Shown piece after piece: positions 1 to 8,334 of a DNA stretch of 64,000 bases. Position 1 is the first letter of the stretch, and the number at the start of each line of letters is the position of its first letter. The notes under the pieces were generated by a model. That model saw only the letters and a list, made by a program, of their open reading frames with translations. It searched no databases and was not told where the DNA came from. Both the position numbers and the translations under genes were made by a program. The stretch comes from Aliiglaciecola lipolytica E3 (GTDB taxonomy: Bacteria; Pseudomonadota; Gammaproteobacteria; Enterobacterales; Alteromonadaceae), in NCBI RefSeq assembly GCF_000314975.1, contig NZ_BAEN01000036.1, forward strand, positions 1-64,000, given 5' to 3'.

Positions 1-3000
1 AAAAACAAAGCAGGTGAGCATAGCAGTGTGACCATGAATGAACTAGCCCGCAGCTTAAAGCGAGCCAATGTTCTAGTGACTAACCTGCTCAATACTAAAG
101 AATTTAAAGCTGTCTTGCAGAACGATAGAGGGGTACTGAATGACAGTGCTAACAATCGTGAATTGCTCGGCTATGCTCGAATTTTTAGTTTGTGCCAACA
201 AGCTAATCATCTGCGTCATATTGAAAAACTAGCAAAAGCCGTTCATTCCAAAGAAGGTAAAATGGAAACCATCAAGGCAATGATCGCGGCTATTTTAGAA
301 GAAGACGGTGTGCAACCACCAAGCTCTAGCCTGAGTCGAAATCGGGTGGAAGATTGGATTAAGGAATGCCATCTTATTAAAGAATTTGACGTTATTCGTC
401 CAGAGTTCGCAAAATTGGAACAAGCCGAACATCAGTTAAATCAAACTGAACATCGTTTGTCGCAGTTGCAACATCAATTTGAATTAGATACCAGCGCATT
501 AGCCGCAAGTGTGGTTCAAAATGAAAGTCAATTGGACGAGATTCAGCTTACTAGTAAAAAACTAGATGCAGATTGGACGCAACAACGAGATGAATTGAAT
601 CAAAGTTTGTCGGTTGCAAAAGCGGATACAGAAAAATTCGAATCCGACCTCGAACAAATAGAAAATGAATACGACGATTGGCAATCACAGGATATTGAAA
701 CTCTACAGAGTAATTTACAACAATTACCGCAGTGGGAAAGTGAGCTGGAGACATCGTCGAGTCGATACGCGTTGTTAACTGAAAAGCATCAGGATGTAGA
801 AGCCAGTTTTAACAAGCGCATGGCGCAAATAAGTGAAAAACTGAATCTTGAATTAGAAGATTACTCTGAACAAAAAGCTCAATTACAAGAGACACTTGGC
901 GCACAAAAAAATCAAGAACAACAAACCTTAGCGCAAATCCGCGAAGATTATCAAAGTCAGCTCAGTGCAGTTGATGCTGAGTACCGTCAACGTGCAGATG
1001 AATTGAAGGTGCAATATACCGAAGTTGCAGCTTCGCTAAAAAATGCAGGGTTTGATGAATTTGAACAAAGTCAGCTAGATATTCTTGATGCAACGGTGAA
1101 AGAGGCCGGTATCGCAGAAGATGCAGCGCGAGAAAAACATCGAAAATCTCAACAAGATTTCAATCATGCAGTGCAATTACGAAATAAAGCCAATGGGGTG
1201 TTGGAAGAGTCGCGACGTGCTCAATTAGAAGCGCAACATCAATTGGACAAAATTGATGGCATGCTTTATCCGGGAGAAAACAGCCTGTTAGAATTCTTGC
1301 GCAAAGAGCGACCGGATTGGCAAAATAATTTAGGCAAAGTGTTACACCCTGAATTGTTTAAACGCAAAGATTTGAAACCAACGATGGACAAGGCGTCAGA
1401 CAGTTTATTCGGCGTGAAATTGGATTTGCATGCGGTTGATATGTCGGAGTTCGCGGAATCAGAAATACAGCTTCAACAAAAATTAACCGAAGCTCAACAA
1501 GTACTCGATAAAACTCTAAGCAAACAAAATGAAGCAGAGCTTGAATTAGCCAAAGCCAGTGAAGAAGTCCGCAATAAAGAGTTGGCTCAAGCGAAAACAG
1601 AAAGTGCCTGTAAAACTGCTGAGGCAAGCCGTCGAAGAGCGCAACAGGATAAAGATCAGGTCCAGCAAGAATATGCGCATGCATTGTCACAGCGCAAACT
1701 ACAAAACAAAAAACGTTTGAGTAGTATCGAGTCTGAACAAACAAAGTGTACTTCACAACATACCCAAGCTATCGCTGAAGTAAAAGATCAGCAGCGTGAA
1801 TCTGAGACTGAACATCAGTTTCATTGGCAACAACTTATTCAAGACTTGCAGGCCAAAATCGATGTTGTCGACAGTCACATAAAGAAAGCCAAAGAAATAG
1901 CAGTCGAAGACAAACAGAAAATAGAGCAATGGAAAGAAGATGAGTTAAACAATCGCGGGGTTGATGTCGACGATATTGGCAGCTTGCAAAAACGCATCAA
2001 ACAATTGCAGAAAGATATTACTTATACAGATACCCATCGTCATAAAGTCAAAGACTACGAACGTTGGTATAACACCTATTTTGTTGGTTACAAAGTTACC
2101 TGGCAACAAAGTTTAACCGCTGCCAAAAAGGCAGCCAGTAAAGCAGAACGTGCACTAAATCAAAAGCACGCTGATTTCAAAGAGCAACGTCAGAAATGCA
2201 AAGATCAACAGGTTCAACTTGAACAGGATTTGCGTACTGCACGTGAGCAAAATATTGACGTTCAAAGCATTATTCGGAGTCTTGTTAAACTAAAACTGGC
2301 AAAGTCGGACAATAATGAGAATGCGGGTGTCAATACCAAACCTGATACTGTCAATATAGGCCAGCGTATATCAGAGGGGCAGGAACTTTTGCAAACCCGT
2401 GATCGCTTGCTTGGTGATATCAAAGTGTATGTGGAACATTTTGATCAACTGATAGCGGCTCAATCCGGTACTGGTTTAGCAGATATATGGGAGCGTTCTC
2501 GCGACGAGTGTGCGGTCGTCAATGACCAAGGTATTCGAAACATAGATCACAGGCGTATGGTGGTGCACTTATCTCAACTTCTTAATGAAGTGGTACCGCA
2601 GAAACTTCACGGATTACGAGAACAGGGTCGAATATTTGGGGCAGACCTTACTCAGTATTACAATGTTCTGGAAGATATTGATAAGCGAATTGCCAGTCAA
2701 AGCAAGCGCATTAGTAGGGAAGTCGATGAAGAGTTATTCCTTGATGGAGTATCAGATTCGGCGGTGAAGATTCGCTCTCGAATTTCAGAATTGGAGTTTT
2801 GGCCTGAATTAGCACAATTTAACAAGCTTTATCAAAGTTGGATGAAAGGTGGAGCGGTTGAGTTACCTGACGATGAATATGCCTTGAGCATGCGCAAAGT
2901 ACTAGACATTTTAGGGCGCGCAGCCCTAAGTGGTGGGATAAGCAAGTTGTTGGATATTGAGCTACACATCAAAGAAGGGAATTCTAATCTTATAATTCGT

Positions 3001-3363
3001 ACTGACCGACAATTGAACGAATCTTCCAGCCACGGTATGGCTTACCTAATTTTATGTAAGTTTTTATTGGCATTTACGCGCCTGCTACGAGGCGATGCCG
3101 ATGCCACCATCCATTGGCCAATTGATGAATTAGGTACGCTTCATCAAAGTAATGTGAAGAAAATTTTTGATGCCTGCCAAAACAATAACATCAGTGTGGT
3201 TGGCGCATTTCCTAATCCTGAATCTGAAGTGCTGACGTTATTTGACAATCGTTATTTGATCGACAAAAACACGCGAAAATTGCAGGTAGTGCAGCCTAAA
3301 GTCAGTGCCATTGCTGAACATATTCAAAAACGAAAGCAAGCAGAGCAGGAGGTTAGCGCATGA
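1..3363 (+). CDS. MukB/MksB-like SMC ATPase (DUF3584-type), 5' end outside window
   Basis: The reading frame is open from base 1, so the GTG at 28 is probably internal. The N-terminal ATP-binding part (Walker A) would lie upstream of the window. From that GTG there are 1111 residues. Long Q/E/K-rich coiled coils fill roughly residues 120-460 and 540-790, around a less coiled hinge-like stretch. Near the C-terminus there is an ABC-signature-like ESSSHGM motif and then a Walker-B-like segment HWPIDELG with D1033 and E1034. This is the architecture of MksB/JetC-type SMC proteins, which act as DNA-loop-extruding ATPases in chromosome organisation or in plasmid defence (Wadjet). The stop overlaps the next start (ATGA), so translation is coupled. 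The family call is fairly secure. Whether it is housekeeping MksBEF or Wadjet cannot be decided without the upstream flank. Confidence 0.75.
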   Translation, partial: KNKAGEHSSVTMNELARSLKRANVLVTNLLNTKEFKAVLQNDRGVLNDSANNRELLGYARIFSLCQQANHLRHIEKLAKAVHSKEGKMETIKAMIAAILEEDGVQPPSSSLSRNRVEDWIKECHLIKEFDVIRPEFAKLEQAEHQLNQTEHRLSQLQHQFELDTSALAASVVQNESQLDEIQLTSKKLDADWTQQRDELNQSLSVAKADTEKFESDLEQIENEYDDWQSQDIETLQSNLQQLPQWESELETSSSRYALLTEKHQDVEASFNKRMAQISEKLNLELEDYSEQKAQLQETLGAQKNQEQQTLAQIREDYQSQLSAVDAEYRQRADELKVQYTEVAASLKNAGFDEFEQSQLDILDATVKEAGIAEDAAREKHRKSQQDFNHAVQLRNKANGVLEESRRAQLEAQHQLDKIDGMLYPGENSLLEFLRKERPDWQNNLGKVLHPELFKRKDLKPTMDKASDSLFGVKLDLHAVDMSEFAESEIQLQQKLTEAQQVLDKTLSKQNEAELELAKASEEVRNKELAQAKTESACKTAEASRRRAQQDKDQVQQEYAHALSQRKLQNKKRLSSIESEQTKCTSQHTQAIAEVKDQQRESETEHQFHWQQLIQDLQAKIDVVDSHIKKAKEIAVEDKQKIEQWKEDELNNRGVDVDDIGSLQKRIKQLQKDITYTDTHRHKVKDYERWYNTYFVGYKVTWQQSLTAAKKAASKAERALNQKHADFKEQRQKCKDQQVQLEQDLRTAREQNIDVQSIIRSLVKLKLAKSDNNENAGVNTKPDTVNIGQRISEGQELLQTRDRLLGDIKVYVEHFDQLIAAQSGTGLADIWERSRDECAVVNDQGIRNIDHRRMVVHLSQLLNEVVPQKLHGLREQGRIFGADLTQYYNVLEDIDKRIASQSKRISREVDEELFLDGVSDSAVKIRSRISELEFWPELAQFNKLYQSWMKGGAVELPDDEYALSMRKVLDILGRAALSGGISKLLDIELHIKEGNSNLIIRTDRQLNESSSHGMAYLILCKFLLAFTRLLRGDADATIHWPIDELGTLHQSNVKKIFDACQNNNISVVGAFPNPESEVLTLFDNRYLIDKNTRKLQVVQPKVSAIAEHIQKRKQAEQEVSA

Positions 3364-3995
3364 TTAGTGAACAAGGGCGTATACTCGAAAGCTTATTATC
3401 TGGTGCATTCATATGTCAGGTTAGTGATGAGGATGGATGGCGATTTCTTAAAACAACAGGTAATAGCGATAAGATTGAGTCTCAACTGAATATGCTCAAT
3501 CGTACCTTAGCGAGTGCCGCGGAAGGTGAGGTGTATTACGCTGCCTATCAAACGCTAGGTGACAGCGAACGTAAAGTGCTAACTAGCCAGTTTCAAGATA
3601 TTTCGGGTCACTTAGTGCCACTGGTTGAATGGCTATTGTTGGTACAGCAAGCGGGTGGAACGGATGTGCCGGTTACACAAGGGACGGCGATTCGCTTAGC
3701 TGAAATGCAACTTACTATCGAAGACACGCCGGCGTTTGCAGAACAGTTGGCAAAAATTTCCCATTACAAACTTTTTGGTTCCACCAGTGTGACGGTAGAT
3801 GGCCAAATAAAACAAGTTTTTAAGCGGTTAACGGATTTAGGTTATATGTTGCGTCCCAATCAAGATAAACAAATTTATATTGCTACTGGTAAAGTGGAAT
3901 ATTTATACGAGGTAATTAAGTTTATTGACGAAACCGAGTCACTTTCATTGGCGGAGCAAGCGGATAGCGCCGTTAAGCAAGGTAGTCTGATATGA
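3360..3995 (+). CDS. MksE/JetB-like (KITE) subunit of the SMC complex
   Basis: This 211-residue soluble protein sits between the SMC ATPase and a kleisin-like gene, overlapping both by ATGA junctions. Strict coupling of this kind suggests a defined stoichiometry. Its size and position match the winged-helix KITE subunits (MksE, JetB, MukE) that bridge kleisin and SMC heads. The C-terminal part, around residues 125-190, could form a winged helix: helix, helix, then YMLRPNQDKQIYIATGKVEYLY. There are no membrane segments or enzymatic motifs. The assignment relies on operon context and length more than on a recognisable motif. Confidence 0.55.
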   Translation: MISEQGRILESLLSGAFICQVSDEDGWRFLKTTGNSDKIESQLNMLNRTLASAAEGEVYYAAYQTLGDSERKVLTSQFQDISGHLVPLVEWLLLVQQAGGTDVPVTQGTAIRLAEMQLTIEDTPAFAEQLAKISHYKLFGSTSVTVDGQIKQVFKRLTDLGYMLRPNQDKQIYIATGKVEYLYEVIKFIDETESLSLAEQADSAVKQGSLI

Positions 3996-5212
3996 ACCAG
4001 AACCTGCATCAGGCTGGGGTCAAGCTTCTTAATGCACTAAGTAGGCATGCCGACTTACTTATGCAAGTGTATCTTTCAGGCACAGTTGATGAAGCGAAGT
4101 TCAGCCCCAAAGTAATCGACAGTTTGGTGCAAATGGGCATTCTCTGGCGTCCGGATGCCGATGCTGATTTACGCTTAAAAAATGCCGTACGACAATTACT
4201 TGAAGGTAGTTTGCACGACGAGCGGAATCGCCAAATTGATGCGAATATAGGCTCTGCTTTAGCCGGCCTCAAAACACTGGCTGGTCATTATAAAGAAGCA
4301 CTCCAAAATCAACGTTTTACAGAGTCGCATGCGCATTTGTCCGATTTGACCGAACACGTTTATGCGCTGACTGAATCGCTGGAAAACAATGTGAGAGTGT
4401 TGTTTAGTCGGATCAATAACGAATTCGGTTATGTCTCTTCAATTGATGCAAAGATTCGCGAGAATCAATTAGCGCAATCTCAAGTTTCAGAACTGCTGAC
4501 TCAGTTGGAAATGTTTAGGTTCGACGAATTGAGCGACATTGCTGCTAGCAATCGCGAGTTACGTCACTTGTTAATTGTCACCTTGCAACACAGCTTTTCA
4601 CGTGTAACCCAAGAGTTGTCAATTGTGCAGGCGCGATTGTTGTCTTTGTTAGGCCGTTTCAGAGAGTTACGTGGCCGAACTCGCCTGTTAAAAGGGTTTC
4701 TGCTGCATATGGAACATTCGCCTAGCTTTGTGCCTGTGAATTACTGCGGTCTTTCACAAGTTCCTATGCTGTTTAATCAAGCCAGTCCGGTAATTAAACC
4801 TGCGTCTGTTGATGTCACTCGCATAGAACATGAACAAGAATTGCAAAATTTAGTCAGCGCGATAAAAACCTTGAATCGTCCTGTTAAAGCCTATCAACCA
4901 GAGCGTGCAGCACATCAAATTCATGTTGAAAAACAAAGTGAAGTCGAATTTGCGGAAGATAAACTTAAAAAAGCAGTTGAAGCGTACTTCTGTCAGATAA
5001 TTGATACGGGTGAACGCTTAACGGCGCTTGACTATTATCAACAACAAAACTTGGATTTTGATACTGAGGCGTGGCTATATCAAGTCATTGGAGGATATCA
5101 GGGCTTAACCTCCGAAGAACAATCTTATTTTGCTATTGAGCAAACCGGCGAACCTCATCCCATCTACAATGGTAATTTCATTATTCGAGATGTTGAGCTG
5201 GGGTTAAGATAA
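3992..5212 (+). CDS. MksF/JetA-like kleisin subunit of the SMC complex
   Basis: This 406-residue protein is the last gene of the coupled trio. The N-terminus (about 10-75) looks like a winged helix. A helical, coiled-coil-prone middle follows (about 90-240, LSDLTEHVYALTESLENNV onward), and the C-terminal third is more variable and charged. This is the usual outline of a MukF/MksF/JetA kleisin, which closes the ring between the SMC heads. The gene order here is SMC, KITE, kleisin, the reverse of the common mksF-mksE-mksB or jetA-jetB-jetC order. No JetD/MksG-like nuclease follows; the next gene is convergent and unrelated. The kleisin call is inferred from context and size. Confidence 0.55.
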   Translation: MNQNLHQAGVKLLNALSRHADLLMQVYLSGTVDEAKFSPKVIDSLVQMGILWRPDADADLRLKNAVRQLLEGSLHDERNRQIDANIGSALAGLKTLAGHYKEALQNQRFTESHAHLSDLTEHVYALTESLENNVRVLFSRINNEFGYVSSIDAKIRENQLAQSQVSELLTQLEMFRFDELSDIAASNRELRHLLIVTLQHSFSRVTQELSIVQARLLSLLGRFRELRGRTRLLKGFLLHMEHSPSFVPVNYCGLSQVPMLFNQASPVIKPASVDVTRIEHEQELQNLVSAIKTLNRPVKAYQPERAAHQIHVEKQSEVEFAEDKLKKAVEAYFCQIIDTGERLTALDYYQQQNLDFDTEAWLYQVIGGYQGLTSEEQSYFAIEQTGEPHPIYNGNFIIRDVELGLR

Positions 5213-5222
5213 TAAAGTAACA

Positions 5223-5251
5223 GTAAGGCAGCATAAACCATGGTGCCTTAC
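5223..5251. terminator. hairpin between convergent genes
   Basis: An 8-bp perfect inverted repeat (GTAAGGCA / TGCCTTAC) with an extra CAT/ATG pairing inside the loop lies just after the kleisin-like gene and before the end of the convergent membrane-protein gene. There is no strong U-tract on either side, so it may work with Rho or as an mRNA-stabilising 3' end. Confidence 0.5.
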
Positions 5252-5274
5252 CGACTATGTCCTCCAATCTTCGT

Positions 5275-5832
5275 TTAAGGCATAACTTTCATAAAATTAT
5301 TGAATTTGTCTTGCCCCTTGACGACCCATTCAGGCGTTGACTCTCCCGTTCCTGCCAACTCAAGATTAGCGTGCAGGCTTGCTACTTGTTCTACAATTTC
5401 AAGTTGTTCGTCGGTCGCATCGACAAAGAAAATGTGTTTCCCATCTTGGAGCAATTTTTGAAATTGTTTAAACTGGTAGTTGGGGACTTGGATGCCAATC
5501 AATCCACCTTCCCAAGTACAAAAACCTAAAATAATTGCAGCAAGAAAACCAAAAGGAATCCAGCCTGCCGGGGATTGATGCCATTGCATGCTATAGGCCA
5601 GCAGTAAAACCAAAGCTGCGCCAATAACGCCGACTAAAGCGCCTAACTCAGTTGATCGCACCACGTCTTTTTTTAAAACAGATTCTATTGCATGTAAATG
5701 ATGTTTTTCGACTTCAGCATCGTTTTCACTTAGCACATGGAGTTGTGGTGAGCTAAAGCCTCTTTGTTCGAGTTCGTTTTGAATGATTTTCAGGTCATTT
5801 AAGTCATCACTTATATAGTATTGTCTTTTCAT
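5275..5832 (-). CDS. hypothetical two-TM membrane protein
   Basis: The 185-residue protein has a soluble N-terminal part (about 1-58) that begins MKRQYYISDDLNDLKIIQNEL. Two hydrophobic helices follow at about 61-82 and 90-115, separated by a short loop, then a soluble C-terminal tail. The N-terminal fold resembles small regulatory or stress domains in which a loop follows a predicted beta strand. I do not recognise a defined function. It is monocistronic, divergent from the KefB/C-type antiporter and convergent with the SMC operon. Confidence 0.75.
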   Translation of the reverse strand: MKRQYYISDDLNDLKIIQNELEQRGFSSPQLHVLSENDAEVEKHHLHAIESVLKKDVVRSTELGALVGVIGAALVLLLAYSMQWHQSPAGWIPFGFLAAIILGFCTWEGGLIGIQVPNYQFKQFQKLLQDGKHIFFVDATDEQLEIVEQVASLHANLELAGTGESTPEWVVKGQDKFNNFMKVMP

Positions 5833-6027
5833 CTCAAGTACCCTTTGGCTGTCTTACAAATGTTTTCGTGCTAATACAAGACTAGTACAAAAAGTAAAAA
5901 GTTGATTAATTTTTATTCAGTTTGGGTGTTGAAGAGAACATGTTAATCGTCAGGCATTGATGCGAAGTTTGCCATTCAAGTAGATAACCCAAAAAAGTTG
6001 TCGTTTTATGAACTAAGTGAGAAATAA

Positions 6028-7788
6028 ATGAGTGTGTTGGGTTCAACAATGATCTTTTTAGCGGCAGCCGTGGTTGCCGTCCCGATATTCAAACGTTTGA
6101 AGTTGGGTGCAATACTGGGCTATTTAGTCGCTGGTATGGTCATTGGTCCATCCGTTATGGATTGGGTATCAGAACCTGAGACTATATTGCATTTTGCAGA
6201 GTTGGGGGTGGTATTGCTGCTCTTTATCATTGGCTTGGAATTAGAGCCTGAAAAGCTATGGAAAATGCGTGACCAAATCATTTTTACGGGCGGTGGCCAG
6301 TTGTTTCTCAGCGCCACTGTTATTGCCTTTTCAGTTAAATATATTATCGGTATCGATTGGACCGCAGCGATTGTTATTGGTCTTGCGGTCGCACTCTCTT
6401 CTACAGCGTTCGCCATCCAGTTAATGGATGAGCAAAATATTCTCAAAACCACGCCAGGACAAAAAGGGTTCTCTATTTTATTAATGCAGGATTTGGCGGT
6501 AATCCCGATTCTACTTTTGGTGCAAGGTTTATCAACCGTATCCACAGTTGATTCACCTGAATGGTGGATTAGTGTTTTAGCTATTATCGCGGTGTTGATC
6601 ATCGGCAAGTTTCTGATAAATCCATTTTTGCGTTTAATTTCCCACTACGGTAGTTCAGAAATTATGACCTCGTCAGCCTTACTTATCGTAATTGCCACTG
6701 CCTTGGGTATGCAAGAAGCGGGATTGTCCATGGGCATGGGCGCATTTGTTGCGGGCATGCTGTTAGCCAACTCTAGCTTTAAACATCAATTAGAAGCCGA
6801 GATCGAACCTTTCAAAGGCTTATTATTAGGCTTGTTTTTTATCGCTATCGGGATGAATTTGGATTTGGCTCTATTTATGGAGCAGCCGTTACTCATCATT
6901 GGTGCGGCATTAGCGTTGATCGTCATTAAAAGTGTGATTATTTTTGCCATTCTTAAATTATCGAAACAGTCCAAAACGGATTCTGTACGTATTGCCCTGA
7001 TGCTATCACAAGGAGGGGAGTTTGCGTTTGTGGTAATGGGCGCGGCTAGCGTAGGCAACCTACTCGAGCCGATAATTGCAAGCCACGTGACGCTGATTGT
7101 AGGAGTGTCGATGGCGTTAACCTCGCCACTGGTTATATTGCATAGTATTTGGTTTAACAGTCGTAATTGTCCGCCAGTATACGATTCGCAAAGCGACATG
7201 TCTGAGCCAAGGGTTATTATTGCGGGCTTCGGACGATTTGGACAAGTAACAGGGCGTATTCTAGCGGCTAACAAAATTCCGTTTACTGCACTAGATAAAG
7301 ACGCGGAGCATATTGAATTCGTGAAAAAGTTTGGTAATAAAATTTTTTACGGTGATGCGACCCGTTTGGATATATTAAAAATCTCAGGCATCGAACAAGC
7401 GTCGATACTGCTGGTTGCTATAGATAATGAACAAGATACCTTAAAAATTGTTTCCCTTGTGAGTGAACATTTTCCGCATGTGAAAATGGTGGCTAGAGCG
7501 CGCAATAGAGATGCGGTTACGCGCTTATCCAAAGTTAAAAACCTACATTTTGTTAGAGAGCTATTTTGGGGTGGATTAAAGGCGGCGAAGCAAGTGTTAC
7601 AGGATTTCGGTATTGAAGAAAAACAAGCTACTAAAATGTGCGAAATGTTCGAACAGCATGATGAAAAGATATTACGAGAAGTGATAGAAGCCGATTCTGA
7701 TTTGACTGAGATGATCGCGTTGAGTAAAAGAGGCAGAGCAGATTTGGAAACATTATTCGCAAACGACATAAAAGAAATTGGTCGTTAG
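6028..7788 (+). CDS. CPA2-family monovalent cation:H+ antiporter, KefB/KefC type
   Basis: This inner-membrane protein of 586 residues has about 12 hydrophobic segments in residues 1-380 (Na+/H+ exchanger fold) and a cytoplasmic RCK/TrkA-N domain from about 395. The RCK domain has the nucleotide-binding GFGRFGQ motif and a downstream acidic residue in ALDKD. The segment HQLEAEIEPFKGLLLGLFF closely resembles the regulatory loop of E. coli KefB/KefC, which export K+ in exchange for H+ under glutathione-adduct control. No KefF/KefG partner gene is adjacent. A second, longer CPA2 protein lies at 54.2-56.2 kb, so the window has two paralogues. Substrate and glutathione control are inferred from the family. 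Confidence 0.88.
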   Translation: MSVLGSTMIFLAAAVVAVPIFKRLKLGAILGYLVAGMVIGPSVMDWVSEPETILHFAELGVVLLLFIIGLELEPEKLWKMRDQIIFTGGGQLFLSATVIAFSVKYIIGIDWTAAIVIGLAVALSSTAFAIQLMDEQNILKTTPGQKGFSILLMQDLAVIPILLLVQGLSTVSTVDSPEWWISVLAIIAVLIIGKFLINPFLRLISHYGSSEIMTSSALLIVIATALGMQEAGLSMGMGAFVAGMLLANSSFKHQLEAEIEPFKGLLLGLFFIAIGMNLDLALFMEQPLLIIGAALALIVIKSVIIFAILKLSKQSKTDSVRIALMLSQGGEFAFVVMGAASVGNLLEPIIASHVTLIVGVSMALTSPLVILHSIWFNSRNCPPVYDSQSDMSEPRVIIAGFGRFGQVTGRILAANKIPFTALDKDAEHIEFVKKFGNKIFYGDATRLDILKISGIEQASILLVAIDNEQDTLKIVSLVSEHFPHVKMVARARNRDAVTRLSKVKNLHFVRELFWGGLKAAKQVLQDFGIEEKQATKMCEMFEQHDEKILREVIEADSDLTEMIALSKRGRADLETLFANDIKEIGR

Positions 7789-7876
7789 TCATTTATGAGT
7801 TACCTAAAAGGCAGAAATCTTAGGAGATTAATAGTTTCTTTGAATCGATTTAGATGTCAGGATTGAACAAAAGCAG

Positions 7877-8266
7877 CTAGTTTGACTTTAAATGATGCAA
7901 TATTGAGCAGTCTTCTATTTTATGATTTGCACAAGATGTAGCCAGCGCAGATAGGGTTTTTTCTAATATGGCAAGTTCTCGTTGAGTTTGTTGAATTCGG
8001 TTCAATTGTTTTGCAATCATGTCATCTATAAACGCACAAGATGCATTGGGATTTTGTTGTGCATCTAGAAGCTGTTTTATATCACCAATGGCAATATTCA
8101 GTTCTCTACAACGGCGTATAAATACCAGTGTATCTATATCCTTGATTCGATATTGACGATAGCCGTTATCGTTTCTGCGAGCAGGTTTTAACAAACCCAC
8201 TTGTTCATAATAGCGAATTGTTTTCGCGGGGACATTTGACGCTATTGCGAGTTCACTTATTTTCAT
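7877..8266 (-). CDS. MerR-family metal-responsive transcription regulator (CueR/CadR-like)
   Basis: The 129-residue protein has an N-terminal MerR helix-turn-helix (residues 1-40, MKISELAIASNVPAKTIRYYEQVGLL), a dimerisation helix (about 78-108) and a C-terminal metal loop. Cysteines sit at 112 and 120, the CueR/CadR loop pair, and another at 77. In Cu(I)/Ag/Au sensors position 77 is serine. In sensors of divalent ions such as Cd, Pb, Zn and Hg it is cysteine. This protein therefore looks tuned to a divalent metal, although its probable operator is CueR-like. It is divergent from the TonB receptor gene, and a MerR-type promoter lies directly upstream of its start. Confidence 0.9.
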   Translation of the reverse strand: MKISELAIASNVPAKTIRYYEQVGLLKPARRNDNGYRQYRIKDIDTLVFIRRCRELNIAIGDIKQLLDAQQNPNASCAFIDDMIAKQLNRIQQTQRELAILEKTLSALATSCANHKIEDCSILHHLKSN

Positions 8267-8267
8267 C

Positions 8268-8298
8268 TTGACCTTCCAGTGACTGTAAGCTTTAGACT
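8268..8298 (+). promoter_or_regulatory. MerR-type promoter/operator with 19-bp spacer
   Basis: The -35 box TTGACC (8268-8273) and -10 box TAGACT (8293-8298) are 19 bp apart, the over-long spacing typical of MerR-activated promoters. The spacer region holds a near-perfect dyad, CTTCCAGTGACTGTAAG (8273-8289), with one symmetric mismatch pair. It points toward the TonB-receptor gene and starts 2 bp upstream of the regulator's start codon. One bound MerR dimer could therefore activate the receptor and limit its own synthesis. Confidence 0.75.
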
Positions 8299-8334
8299 AA
8301 GTATATCATTTATTTAATCTGTAAAAATCAATCT

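Noticed and set aside
6120-6608. Long antisense frames inside the antiporter gene
   Set aside because: They mirror hydrophobic coding codons, have no known motif and overlap a clear antiporter; treated as shadows. The same applies to other antisense frames.
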